NCBI GenBank assembly: GCA_005791535.1
Contig: SXWH01000123.1
Coordinates: forward strand, 1-32,449
DNA: 32,449 nt
Reading direction: 5' to 3'
DNA from: Verrucomicrobiaceae bacterium
Lineage (GTDB): Bacteria > Verrucomicrobiota > Verrucomicrobiia > Chthoniobacterales > Chthoniobacteraceae
Shown here: one piece after another, positions 24,192-32,449 of the stretch
Layout: each line of letters starts with the position of its first letter
How positions within the stretch are numbered: position 1 is the first letter of the stretch
Made by a program: the position numbers and the translations under genes
Notes under the pieces: generated by a model
The model's input: only the letters and a program-made list of their open reading frames with translations
Databases searched by the model: none
What the model was told of the DNA's origin: nothing

Positions 24192-26750
24192 ATGTCCAAC
24201 GTTTCAAAAGCATTTCGTCTCGCTTCGCTTCTTGCTGTCCCGACCGCATTCGGTGCGGGCGGGCCGGAGAATGCGCTCGTTGTCGTGAATGCGGACAGCT
24301 GGGCATCGATGGCGGTCGCAAACGCATACATCGACGCCCGCGGCATTCCTCAGGCGAACGTCGTTTATTTGAAGGATATCCCGTCTTTTGAGCGAATCGG
24401 CGTGGATGAATTCCGGCAGAAGATTCTGCAACCGGTCATCCGGACCGCCGAACTGCGCGGCATTGCGAGGCAGGTGGACTACGTGCTTTACAGCTCGGAC
24501 TTCCCCACGGCGATCGACACGTCCGCGGACATGGCGGGCAAGGAGTTCCCGAAGGTCATCACGCAACCGGCATCGAGCACCGGGCTCACATTCTTCTACC
24601 AGTTCACGCTTTCCAAAAATCCCGGCTATCTCGGGATGAACGCGAACTTCTACTTCCGGCAGGTTTCGCAGGCCATCGAGCCGATGCAGTGGCCGGAAGA
24701 CGAATTGTCGCGTTATCGCGCCGCGATGCAGAAGCTCCAGGACTTCGGCGCCCGGCGCGAGATGGAGCGTGCGGCGCGGGAGAAAGAGGAAGCCGCTGCG
24801 AAGAAGCAGGGCCGTGTGCCGTTTGTCGCAAGCCCCGATGCAGAGGCGATGGCGCGGGAGCTTGCGGTGCTGCGAGCTGCTGCTGCGGAGCTGGCTGCGC
24901 TGAAGGAGAAGCATCCGCGAAATACCGAGCTCCTGTACAACTTCGCATGCATGCGTGCCCGGCTCGGTGAAGGAGATGCTGCGATGGAATTGCTTCGCGA
25001 GGCGATGGAAAACGGCTGGTGGGACATGGCCCACGCACGGCGCGATGCCGATCTCGCGTCCCTGCACGACAGGGCCGATTTCAAGTTGCTCGACGTGCGG
25101 GCGAAGGATGTGAAATTCGACCTGTGGCCGACCAGCGGCTTTCGCTCCAGCGTAGGCTGGATGCCGAACGGACAGCCGACGCAGCCGGACAAGGGATTCC
25201 GGTATCTTCTGCCGACTGTGCTGGCGCAGACCAGCGGGCGCGGACTGAGTGTGACGGAGTCCATTGCGAATCTGCGCCGAAGCATCGCGGCGGACGGGAC
25301 GAACCCGAGGGGCACGTTCTATTTCATGGAAAATGGCGACGTCCGATCGACGACCCGCGAGTGGGGAACTGCGCGGGCGGCTGAAAAGCTGCGCTCGCTC
25401 GGAATGCAGGCCTTTGTTGAAAAAGGAGTCCTCCCGGCATCGAAGAGCGATGTCGCCGGAGCGATGATTGGGATTGCGGATTTCGATTGGGCGAAGAGCG
25501 GAAGCACGATTCTGCCCGGCGCGATTTGTGAGCATCTGACGAGCTTTGGTGGTGCGATGGAGGATGGCGCTGGACAGACTCCGCTCAGCGCATTTCTTCG
25601 TGCCGGAGCAGCGGGTGCGAGCGGGGCGGTGACGGAGCCGTATGCAATCCAGGCCAAGTTCCCGACGCCGTTCATTCACTGGCATTACGCGCAGGGCTGC
25701 ACGCTGGCGGAGGCATTCTACCAATCCGTCGCAGCGCCGTATCAGTTGCTCGTCGTGGGCGATGGACTTTGTGCGCCGTGGAAAAAGCGGATTGTTCCGG
25801 TGGTGTCGGAACTCACGCCGGGTCGCGAACTGAAGGGTGCGATGAAGGTATCGCCGGCGATCCAGTCGCCCGATGGGTTGCAGCCCGCGATGGTGGAGTT
25901 GGCGCTCGACGGTCGCCGCGTCGCGATTGCGAAGCCGGGAGAGCCGCTGGCATTTGATACTTCGCTTGCGCCGGACGGTGCGCACGAATTGTCGATCACG
26001 GTTACCGCATCGGACGCGCTGGCAACGCAGGGACGAATCTCGGTGCCGGTGGTGATTCGCAACCGCGAGTCGCTCATCCGCGTTACCGCGCCTTCCGGCG
26101 ACTGGGCGTGGGACAAGCCGCTGGAAATTTCGGCAGCCGCGCCCGGAGCGACGGGTGTCGCGTTCTTTCACAATTTGCGCGACCTCGGGCGCATCAGCGG
26201 TGCCGAAGGACGGATTACCGTGGACCCACGAACGCTCGGCATGGGGCCGGTGCGAATTCTCGCTGCGGCGATGTTTGGCGACAAAAAGGAAACCAGGGCC
26301 GCACCGATTGTGTTGAACATCGTGCCGCCATCGGTGCTGCCGGCTTCTGCGCTTGCGGCCGGCCAGACTCTTGCGCCCGGGTTTCGCGTGATTCCCGCCG
26401 GTCAGCCGGCGGTGGTGGTCGAGGATGGAAAAGGGGACTGGCTCGCGAAAGCCGGCGTGCAGCGCGATGGTGAATTTTCGGTCGAGGGCTGGTTCGAAGC
26501 CGAGAGCGATGACGTTCATCAATTCCAACTCAGCGGGCCAAAGACGCTCGCGATTTCGGTGGATGGGACTCCGATTGCATGGCCGCGCGGCGGTGGATGG
26601 TGGTATGTGCCGGTGCCTCTTACGAAGGGGCTTCACCGGTTTCGCATCGAAGGCAAAGCGGATGGCGAGCCGAAGCTCGATGTGCGCTTTGGCGGAAAAG
26701 GGACGGAACGGATCCACGGCTCCTTTTTTAAGCACGCGAAGGCAGGCTGA
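24192..26750 (+). CDS. Exported TIGR03790-like protein with internal TPR-like insert
   Basis: The 852-aa protein from ATG 24192 has a signal-peptide-like start (MSNVSKAFRLASLLAVPTAFG). It then shows the TIGR03790 family pattern: ALVVVNADSWASMAVANAYI, RGIPQANVVYL, and VDYVLYSSDFPTAID. That family has no known activity. At about 215-320 the core is interrupted by a charged helical segment and a TPR-like unit (LLYNFACMRARLGEGDAAME, then DADLASLHDRADFKLL). The C-terminal third resembles Ig/Fn3-like and PA14-like beta domains (SVEGWFEAESDDVHQFQLSG). Family members usually end after the core, so this is a long, decorated version. It is divergent from the CotH protein. Confidence 0.72.
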   Translation: MSNVSKAFRLASLLAVPTAFGAGGPENALVVVNADSWASMAVANAYIDARGIPQANVVYLKDIPSFERIGVDEFRQKILQPVIRTAELRGIARQVDYVLYSSDFPTAIDTSADMAGKEFPKVITQPASSTGLTFFYQFTLSKNPGYLGMNANFYFRQVSQAIEPMQWPEDELSRYRAAMQKLQDFGARREMERAAREKEEAAAKKQGRVPFVASPDAEAMARELAVLRAAAAELAALKEKHPRNTELLYNFACMRARLGEGDAAMELLREAMENGWWDMAHARRDADLASLHDRADFKLLDVRAKDVKFDLWPTSGFRSSVGWMPNGQPTQPDKGFRYLLPTVLAQTSGRGLSVTESIANLRRSIAADGTNPRGTFYFMENGDVRSTTREWGTARAAEKLRSLGMQAFVEKGVLPASKSDVAGAMIGIADFDWAKSGSTILPGAICEHLTSFGGAMEDGAGQTPLSAFLRAGAAGASGAVTEPYAIQAKFPTPFIHWHYAQGCTLAEAFYQSVAAPYQLLVVGDGLCAPWKKRIVPVVSELTPGRELKGAMKVSPAIQSPDGLQPAMVELALDGRRVAIAKPGEPLAFDTSLAPDGAHELSITVTASDALATQGRISVPVVIRNRESLIRVTAPSGDWAWDKPLEISAAAPGATGVAFFHNLRDLGRISGAEGRITVDPRTLGMGPVRILAAAMFGDKKETRAAPIVLNIVPPSVLPASALAAGQTLAPGFRVIPAGQPAVVVEDGKGDWLAKAGVQRDGEFSVEGWFEAESDDVHQFQLSGPKTLAISVDGTPIAWPRGGGWWYVPVPLTKGLHRFRIEGKADGEPKLDVRFGGKGTERIHGSFFKHAKAG

Positions 26751-26820
26751 TTGGTTCCGGCAATTTCCCGTTGGACGCCGGGCTTCGTTCGCATACACAC
26801 AACGCCTTCACTCTCAAATC

Positions 26821-27597
26821 ATGACCATCCAGACATCGATTCTCGCAGTCGCGCTCGCCGTTGGCAGCGCATTCGCCCAGACACCCGCCGCGCCCGCAAC
26901 TCCTGCGGCCCCGGCCCCGGCAGCTCCGGCTCCCGTCGCCAAGCCCAAGCGCGAGCCGCGCACGGCGGAGTCCGCCATTACTCCGGCGACCCGCAACGAG
27001 AATCGCCGCAAAGGGTTTCTTGAAGCCGGTAAGAAGCCGGGAATCCAAATCGTGTTCCTCGGCGACTCGATCACCGATGCATGGCCGGGCCGCGGCAAGG
27101 AGGCTTGGAACGAGCATTATGCGCCCTTCAATGCGGTGAGTTTCGGCGTTTCCGGTGAGCGTACCGAGGACACGCTCGGGCACATCGAAGGCGGCGTTCT
27201 CGACGGACTGAATCCGAAAGTCGTCGTGATCATGATCGGCACGAACAACATCGGGCACTTCGCCGAAGAGAAGCCGGAATGGGCCGCAGCGGGTGTGAAG
27301 AAGATTATCGAAAAGGTGCAGGCCAAGCTCCCTTCCACAAAAATCCTGCTGCTCGGCGTCTTCCCGCGCGACAAGAAGGACTCGCCGAAGCGCAAAGCTG
27401 TCGAGGGCATCAACGCAATCATCAGCACATACGGCGACGGCAAAAAGGTGACGTATCTCGACCTCACTTCGAAGTTCCTCGGACCGGACGGCGAGATTCC
27501 AAAAGACATCATGCCCGACCTGCTCCATCCAAATGCCGCAGGTTACAAAATCTGGGCGGAGGCGATGAAGGCGACGATGGATGCGTTGATGAAGTAG
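26821..27597 (+). CDS. Secreted SGNH/GDSL-family hydrolase
   Basis: This 258-aa protein has a signal peptide ending AFAQ (residue 20) and a Pro/Ala-rich linker (21-48). The SGNH hydrolase fold follows: block I FLGDSITD (S83), block II Gly in FGVSGERTEDTL, block III GTNN (140-143) and block V DLLHP (D233, H236). The layout resembles platelet-activating-factor acetylhydrolase-type and carbohydrate O-acetylesterase members. A role in removing acetyl groups from polysaccharides is plausible given the surface-protein context, but is not shown. The frame is open far upstream; ATG 26821 is chosen because it begins the signal peptide. Confidence 0.9.
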   Translation: MTIQTSILAVALAVGSAFAQTPAAPATPAAPAPAAPAPVAKPKREPRTAESAITPATRNENRRKGFLEAGKKPGIQIVFLGDSITDAWPGRGKEAWNEHYAPFNAVSFGVSGERTEDTLGHIEGGVLDGLNPKVVVIMIGTNNIGHFAEEKPEWAAAGVKKIIEKVQAKLPSTKILLLGVFPRDKKDSPKRKAVEGINAIISTYGDGKKVTYLDLTSKFLGPDGEIPKDIMPDLLHPNAAGYKIWAEAMKATMDALMK

Positions 27598-27615
27598 CCG
27601 CGCAAAGCGGGCGGC

Positions 27616-28497
27616 TTACTTCCGCTGATTACGGTGCTCTTTGTGGCACGCTGCGCAGTTTTCGCGCAGTTCCTTGATTGCTGCGTCCGCCTTGTCAGCT
27701 GAGTGCGTTCGTAGCGCTTCGGCGAGTTGCGTCGCGGCCTCGGTGCCTTTTGCGAGCAGTGCACGGTAGCTGTCGTTTCGTTTGGCCGTGTCCTCTAGTC
27801 GTGCAATTTCACGATATTGTTCGAGGAGGAGCGTCGCGTCGCCCGGCGCGCTTTGCCATCCCGCCCGCTGCGCTTCCTTTAGCAAATCGAAGTGTTCATC
27901 GATTGCGATCATCGCATCGACGATTCCCGGCGTTTTCGCAATTTCGGGCAGTGGTCCGACCGCCGCGATTTGCTCCTTCGTGACCGGCTTGAATTCTAGC
28001 ACCGAGCGATACAGGCCCGCGTACTCCGTGCCGGTGCCGGCTTTTCTCAGCCATTCTTCAGCCTTGGCTGGCGACCAGCCTTCGGCGATCTCGCACATGA
28101 TGGCTACGGCCGTGGGGCCGCGGTGCTTTCCGTGGTGGCAATGCACGAATATCAGGCCTTCCGCAGGCTTCTGCGCGACCTTTGCAAGCTCTGGAACGCG
28201 CGCCTGCGGGACCCCGTCATAGCCGATGGGAAGGTGGATGTATCGCAGCCCGAAACGGCGGGCGGTTTCGAGATCCGGCTTCGCGCCGTCGACGCTCACG
28301 ATGGTTTTCACGCCGAGGTCTGCGAGGGCGCGAAACGCCGCGTCTCCTCCCGGTTGCGATCCGGAGAGGATTCGATCCGTGACGCGGAATGCGTTCGCGA
28401 TTCCCGGTAGCTGAACCGGCTCCGAGGCATTTGCTTCAAGGCAAAACAGGCTCGCGAGAACGGAAGCGGCGAAAATTGCTGGCTGGATGTCAGGCAC
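27616..28497 (-). CDS. Tyrosine/dual-specificity phosphatase-like protein with C-terminal heme c motif
   Basis: The 293-aa exported protein (GTG start, signal peptide about 1-25, ending ANAS) has a cysteine-phosphatase domain. It begins with ILSGSQPGGDAAFRALADLG and carries the P-loop HCHHGKHRGPT (nucleophile C120, R126). The region after about 190 is helical and ends with CAACH (281-285), a c-type heme attachment motif, in a layout like cytochrome c-prime-type four-helix domains (KELRENCAACHKEHRN). Joining a phosphatase to a heme module in one periplasmic protein is unusual. It may be redox- or NO-sensitive, but that is speculation. It is convergent with the SGNH hydrolase, and no frameshift is seen between the two parts. 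Confidence 0.82.
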   Translation of the reverse strand: MPDIQPAIFAASVLASLFCLEANASEPVQLPGIANAFRVTDRILSGSQPGGDAAFRALADLGVKTIVSVDGAKPDLETARRFGLRYIHLPIGYDGVPQARVPELAKVAQKPAEGLIFVHCHHGKHRGPTAVAIMCEIAEGWSPAKAEEWLRKAGTGTEYAGLYRSVLEFKPVTKEQIAAVGPLPEIAKTPGIVDAMIAIDEHFDLLKEAQRAGWQSAPGDATLLLEQYREIARLEDTAKRNDSYRALLAKGTEAATQLAEALRTHSADKADAAIKELRENCAACHKEHRNQRK

Positions 28498-28598
28498 GAA
28501 GGGCGTTTAGAAGCAGAGCCAGCGCGGCGCAAGGTGGAACGCAGTGTTTCCCTCCTGCTTCCGATTGCAGAATGGCGAAAGATATTTATTTTGCTGCG

Positions 28599-31565
28599 AT
28601 GCGTTTTGCACCCTTCCTCAATGTCTTTCTCGTTTCGCTCGCGGGCATGGCCGGCGCGGTCAATGTGCCGCCGGAGATCATCCGGCAGGCCGACCCGGCG
28701 GTTCTGCGCCGTGGTGGAACGGTGCAGACTCTCGATATGCTGCCGCTTTTCCGGGATCCGGATGCAATTGAGAATCGCGTCCGGCTGAGTGTCCGCATCG
28801 GTTCGCAGATTAAGGCAGTGGATATCGAGCTGTTCGATACCACGAAGCCCATCACCTCTGCCAATTTCATTGCCTACATTCAGGCCGGAGCGACCGAGAA
28901 CAACTTCATTCATCGCTCCATTCCCGGCTTTGTAGTGCAGGGCGGCGGCTTCCGGTGGACCTCGACTGGCGTAGGTTCCGTGCCGACTTTTGCTGCCATC
29001 CAGAATGAGCCCGGCATCTCGAATCTTCGCGGGACGATTGCGATGGCGAAACTTGGGGGTGATCCGAACAGTGCCACCAGCCAGTGGTTCGTGAATCTCG
29101 CGGATAATTCTGCAAATCTCGATGCGCAGAACGGCGGGTTCACGGTTTTCGCACAGGTGCTCGGCAGTGGAATGGATGTCATCGATGAAATCGCCGCGCT
29201 GCCGAGAGTGAATGCCGGCGGTGCTTTTACCGATCTTCCGGTGAAGGATTTCTCGGGTGCTTCGGTCAACCGTGTTCATACCGTTGAGACATCGCTTGCG
29301 CACAAGTTCACGTATTCTGCGACGACCGACGACGGCGCGCTCGTGGGAGTCGGGTTGCTTGGGAAGTCGTTCGGTTTGTTTCCTCCGGCAGACCGTTCGG
29401 GTTCGACGGCAGTTCATTTGACCGCGACGGATTTCGACGGTGCGTCGGTGACGATGGATATTCCGGTGACCGTTCTGGCGCGCTCGCAGGGCTGGCATGT
29501 TGAATCCGGCGCAGGCGGATCCACGACCCTCGTCTTTAACCCGAATGATTCCGGCACTATCGCGGGCGATTCGACCCCGGCCGCGTGGGGCGATGCGGTC
29601 ATCACCGAGCCCGCCTCGCGGACATTCACCATCCGCAATGATTCGGCCGCACCGCTCACGGGGATTCTTGTGTCGGTGAGCGGATCGAGCGCCGCCGAAT
29701 TTGCGACTACCAGCGGCGCAGGACCGACTGATATCCCGGCGGGAGGTAGCGCCACATTCACCGCGACGCTCACTCCTGCTTCATTCGGCGCGAAGACGGC
29801 CACTTTCCGAGTCGGCAGTGCCAATCCGAATGAGGCATCCATAGACATTCTGGCATCGGCCGCCGGAGTGGATTTTCCTGCTCCCGTCATAACTGGAGCA
29901 ATCCCGCTCGCACTGGAGCCGGATGGTAGCGGTCTTGTGACGATGCCGGACCTTCGCGGAGTTTCGGTTACCGCTGCCGACCCGCGCGGAATCACCACTT
30001 TTACCCAGACGCCCGCACCGGGTACTCCGTTAAATCTCGGTTCGTATTCGCTCGTTTTCACGGCCGTGAATTCCAAGAACAAGACGACCACCGTGAATAC
30101 GACCGTTACCGTTCGCTACGAAGTAACTGGTGTCGAAGTGAATCCGGCAAGCGCATCGAGCGGTACATCTGCTCCAGCCGGAACAGCCGGCTTTTTCACG
30201 GATTTCGGGGTGCCTGCATTGAGTGATCGTCGCGGGATGGTCGCGCGGGTAACCTTGCAGAATGGGCGTGTGAAAACTGCGGCAATTTACGGCGAGGACG
30301 GTGCGGGTGCGGGCGGTATCGTAGCCAAACAGGGCGACCCCGCGGGTGTGCCGCTGGCGTCGTTCAAGTCGTTTGGTGACCCGCTCATCTCACCGAGCGG
30401 AAAGGTCGCTTTCGGTGCCAAAATGAGTGGTGCGAAAGGCTCTGAGGACGAGGGCGTTTGGACGGATCTGTTTGGCTCGCTGTCTCCGGTCCTTCGCGAA
30501 GGTCAGCCGCTTCCGGGACTCAGTCCGCTCCGGCTGAAGTCGGTTACGAGCATGTCGCTCACGGAAGATGCGGTCATTGCGCTGGTCCGTTTGCTGCCGC
30601 TTCCGGGAGTGGTGTCAGCCGCGAACGACACCGCGCTTGTTCGGGTCACGGGCGCAAGTTCCGCCGTGCTGCTCGCCCGCACCGGCACGCCGGTCTCGAA
30701 TTCCATCGTGAAGAAGATCACCGTGCTCCAGCCCGCGCCCACCTCGGCGGGGCAGGGCCGCTGGCATGGAACGTCCGAAGTGCTCGCCAAGCTCACGCTT
30801 GCCGACAAGCGCGTCATTCTCGTGAAGCTCGGCGCATCGGGCACTTTGACCACGCTGCTGCGGACAAACTCCGCGTCGTCCGGGATCGCCGCGGCACTCG
30901 GCGCCCTCGGCATCCCGGCTTACGGAGGACCCGGCATCGCTGTGCTCGCGACAAAGTCACCCCAGCCGGGGGTGACCAAAGCGAACGACGTTGCGCTTCT
31001 CCGCTCGATCGATGGCGCTACGTTTACCGAGCTGCTGGGCGAAAGTACATTGCCGGAAGGTTTTTCGACATTCTCCGACCCGGTCATGAATAGTGCCGGA
31101 AGCGTTCTCTTTCTCGGTACCCGTCGCGCAGCGCTCGCAGGAAACCCGCCCGTCAACGGTCTATGGAAGTCTTCCGCGCCCGGTACGGCGCAGAGTGTCG
31201 CGGCAATTGGGGCCGCGGCGGTGGATTCCAATGGTGCCCAGCTCGCCGATACCATCTGGAGCAAGTTCACCACATTTGCATTACCCGAGTCGATGGGCCC
31301 GGTGTTCGTTGCGGAAGTCAAAGGTCGCGCAGTTTCCGCGAAAACAAAGACCGGACTCTGGGCCGTGGATTCGCAGGGCACGACCCGCCAGCTCCTTCGC
31401 ACTGGCCAGACGATCGGAACAAAGCAGTTGTCATCCTTCGCTCTGCTCAACGCGCTTCCGGGCTCGTTTGGTGCGCGTCGCAGCTACAACGGCACCGGTT
31501 CGGTTGCCGTGCTCGCGACTTTCTCAGACCGGACAAAGTCGCTCCTTCGCATCGATCTCCCGTAA
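28599..31565 (+). CDS. Exported cyclophilin-type peptidyl-prolyl isomerase fused to Ig-like and repeat domains
   Basis: From ATG 28599 the protein is 988 aa with a signal peptide (MRFAPFLNVFLVSLAGMAGA); ATG 28572 in the same frame is an alternative. A cyclophilin domain covers about 55-230: ITSANFIAYIQAG, FIHRSIPGFVVQGGGF, TIAMAKLGGDPNSATSQWF, FAQVLGSGMDVIDEI. It is followed by an ASPM-SPD2-Hydin/choice-of-anchor-D-like beta domain (about 315-425), an HYR-like domain (about 425-510), and a long C-terminal part (about 530-988). That part has repeated segments such as REGQPLPGLSP and RTGQTIGTKQLSSF, typical of PVC-group secreted repeat proteins. Isomerase activity outside the inner membrane is likely; the function of the C-terminal half is unknown. 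Confidence 0.85.
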   Translation: MRFAPFLNVFLVSLAGMAGAVNVPPEIIRQADPAVLRRGGTVQTLDMLPLFRDPDAIENRVRLSVRIGSQIKAVDIELFDTTKPITSANFIAYIQAGATENNFIHRSIPGFVVQGGGFRWTSTGVGSVPTFAAIQNEPGISNLRGTIAMAKLGGDPNSATSQWFVNLADNSANLDAQNGGFTVFAQVLGSGMDVIDEIAALPRVNAGGAFTDLPVKDFSGASVNRVHTVETSLAHKFTYSATTDDGALVGVGLLGKSFGLFPPADRSGSTAVHLTATDFDGASVTMDIPVTVLARSQGWHVESGAGGSTTLVFNPNDSGTIAGDSTPAAWGDAVITEPASRTFTIRNDSAAPLTGILVSVSGSSAAEFATTSGAGPTDIPAGGSATFTATLTPASFGAKTATFRVGSANPNEASIDILASAAGVDFPAPVITGAIPLALEPDGSGLVTMPDLRGVSVTAADPRGITTFTQTPAPGTPLNLGSYSLVFTAVNSKNKTTTVNTTVTVRYEVTGVEVNPASASSGTSAPAGTAGFFTDFGVPALSDRRGMVARVTLQNGRVKTAAIYGEDGAGAGGIVAKQGDPAGVPLASFKSFGDPLISPSGKVAFGAKMSGAKGSEDEGVWTDLFGSLSPVLREGQPLPGLSPLRLKSVTSMSLTEDAVIALVRLLPLPGVVSAANDTALVRVTGASSAVLLARTGTPVSNSIVKKITVLQPAPTSAGQGRWHGTSEVLAKLTLADKRVILVKLGASGTLTTLLRTNSASSGIAAALGALGIPAYGGPGIAVLATKSPQPGVTKANDVALLRSIDGATFTELLGESTLPEGFSTFSDPVMNSAGSVLFLGTRRAALAGNPPVNGLWKSSAPGTAQSVAAIGAAAVDSNGAQLADTIWSKFTTFALPESMGPVFVAEVKGRAVSAKTKTGLWAVDSQGTTRQLLRTGQTIGTKQLSSFALLNALPGSFGARRSYNGTGSVAVLATFSDRTKSLLRIDLP

Positions 31566-31651
31566 CGGACGGAGCGAATTTTTCATTCCGGGCATCTCCG
31601 TGCTTGCGCCCGCCGGGATTTTGCGCACTCTCCGCGCCTCGACTGAAAAAC

Positions 31652-31742
31652 GGATGGGTGGCAGAGTGGTCGATCGCGCACGCTTGGAAAGCGTGTTAGG
31701 TCTAAACAACCTACGAGGGTTCGAATCCCTCCCCATCCGCCA
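31652..31742 (+). tRNA. tRNA-Ser (anticodon GGA)
   Basis: Acceptor GGATGGG (31652-31658) pairs with CCCATCC (31732-31738), followed by discriminator G and an encoded CCA. The anticodon arm is CACGC / TTGGAAA / GCGTG with anticodon GGA (31686-31688), which reads UCC and UCU. A long variable arm (TTAGG..CCTA) is characteristic of serine tRNA. The T-arm is GAGGG / TTCGAAT / CCCTC. It is in normal gene order, in contrast to the permuted tRNA-like units at 8954-9223. Confidence 0.97.
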
Positions 31743-31744
31743 GA

Positions 31745-31751
31745 TTTTTTT
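31745..31751 (+). terminator. T-run after tRNA-Ser
   Basis: Seven consecutive T residues begin three bases after the encoded CCA. With the stable tRNA fold just upstream this could act as an intrinsic-type terminator. There is no separate hairpin. Confidence 0.4.
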
Positions 31752-31850
31752 GGAATCGTGTCTCAAACATTCGGCGGCTCAATGTCCGGCGTATGAATTG
31801 CTTGAACAAACTACGGGCATATTCGTCATCATGGCGGTAGTAACGACTGT

Positions 31851-32449
31851 ATGAAATCACGTGACGTTTTAATCATCGCCTTCATCCCAGTCGTAGCGGC
31901 CTCGGTGTGGCTTATTATGTCGTATGGCGATGAATCGCGCGCGGATGGTTCTTCCGCCAAAGCAGCAAGCGCCAACACCAAGAGTCGGGAGGGTGTTGCC
32001 GGGAAACGTTCGCCGGAGAATGTGCTTTCGGGAACCGCTGGAGGCCAGAGGGAGGTGGATTGGAATCGCTTTATCGAGCTGGCGAGTGGCAATTCGGCTT
32101 TCATGCCGACACCCGAACAAATAACCGGCTTTCTCGCGAAACATGGCGAGACCGCGGTGAATCTCGTCGCGGTGTTTGAAAAGACCCAGGAGCGCCGATT
32201 CCTAGACCGTGCGCTCGAACTCTTTCCAAACAGCCCCGTGGTGCTCATGGCTGCGATCAATGCCGTGCCTGCGAAGACTGTGCTGCCGGGCGAGAAGTCC
32301 GAGCCCAACCCGGAGCGCCTTGCACTGATCGAGCGGCTGAAGGCGGCGGACCCGAACAATCCGCTCGCTTGGATTTTCTCTGCGGCGGAGCTTTTCAAAT
32401 CGGGGCCAAATGCGGGAGCCATCGGGGAGATTCGTGCTGCGCTGGAGCG
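31851..32449 (+). CDS. Membrane-anchored hypothetical protein, 5' part (cut by window edge)
   Basis: The frame opens at ATG 31851 and stays open to the right edge (199 complete codons). It starts with an N-terminal membrane segment, VLIIAFIPVVAASVWLIMSY, at residues 6-25. A Ser/Ala/Lys-rich linker follows, then a helical part with RFLDRALELFPNSPVVLMAA and LKAADPNNPLAWIFSAAEL, which look like degenerate tetratricopeptide units. A periplasmic scaffold or lipoprotein-like role is possible; the family is not identified. Confidence 0.65.
   Translation, partial: MKSRDVLIIAFIPVVAASVWLIMSYGDESRADGSSAKAASANTKSREGVAGKRSPENVLSGTAGGQREVDWNRFIELASGNSAFMPTPEQITGFLAKHGETAVNLVAVFEKTQERRFLDRALELFPNSPVVLMAAINAVPAKTVLPGEKSEPNPERLALIERLKAADPNNPLAWIFSAAELFKSGPNAGAIGEIRAALE

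Noticed and set aside
24204-26798. 864-aa minus-strand ORF opposite the TIGR03790-like gene
   Set aside because: Arg/His-rich shadow ORF. The plus strand has a signal peptide and a family pattern.
27598-27615. Terminator between the convergent SGNH and phosphatase genes
   Set aside because: CCGC-GCAAA-GCGG is only four base pairs and has no T-run on either side.

Overview
The window looks like a chromosomal segment from a high-GC member of the Verrucomicrobia or a related PVC-group bacterium. That placement is an inference. It rests on a PEP-CTERM protein built of autotransporter-associated beta-strand repeats, a LamG / lamin-tail / CotH surface protein, a TIGR03790-like exported protein, a PQQ-type beta-propeller, and frequent translation starts without a clear Shine-Dalgarno sequence. 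No rRNA or taxonomic marker gene confirms it.

Left part (1-5100): the 5' end of an IS5-like transposase runs off the left edge. It is followed by an exported PQQ-like beta-propeller protein (minus strand), a short-chain dehydrogenase (plus) and a complete pheT (minus) with no pheS beside it.

Centre (5172-12210): this is a complete RNA-repair and RNA-surveillance locus. rtcR (minus), a sigma-54 enhancer-binding activator with a CARF-like sensor domain, is divergent from a plus-strand series: a Ro60/TROVE protein (rsr), a non-coding stretch, then rtcB (3'-phosphate RNA ligase) and rtcA (RNA 3'-phosphate cyclase). A TGGCAC-N5-GAGCA sequence with correct -24/-12 spacing precedes rsr. The stretch between rsr and rtcB holds four consecutive candidate Y RNA genes (8698-9223). 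All four share one stem signature: outer stem, AUGCC internal loop, 8-nt inner stem with a G.U pair always at step 5, then UACAU. Their effector ends differ. Unit 1 has simple hairpins. Unit 2 has a T-arm plus a GCAA-capped acceptor-like hairpin. Units 3 and 4 have a circularly permuted tRNA, in which the T-arm and the 3' acceptor strand come before the 5' acceptor strand and the D-arm. In unit 4 acceptor, D, T and anticodon stems all pair. A VOC-family gene on the opposite strand sits between this array and rtcB. The likely logic is that RNA damage is sensed by RtcR, sigma-54 transcription is switched on, Ro60 is made with a set of Y RNA adaptors, and RtcA/RtcB heal and seal broken RNA.

Right part (12275-32449): two small genes of unknown function, with a 19-bp direct repeat at the 3' end of the first, and a possible small membrane protein lead into very large secreted or surface proteins. 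These are the 1859-aa PEP-CTERM beta-strand-repeat protein, the 1593-aa LamG/TSP3/LTD/CotH protein and an 852-aa TIGR03790-like protein. After them come an SGNH hydrolase, an unusual tyrosine-phosphatase-like protein ending in a c-type heme motif, a 988-aa cyclophilin fusion, tRNA-Ser(GGA), and the start of a membrane-anchored protein cut by the right edge.
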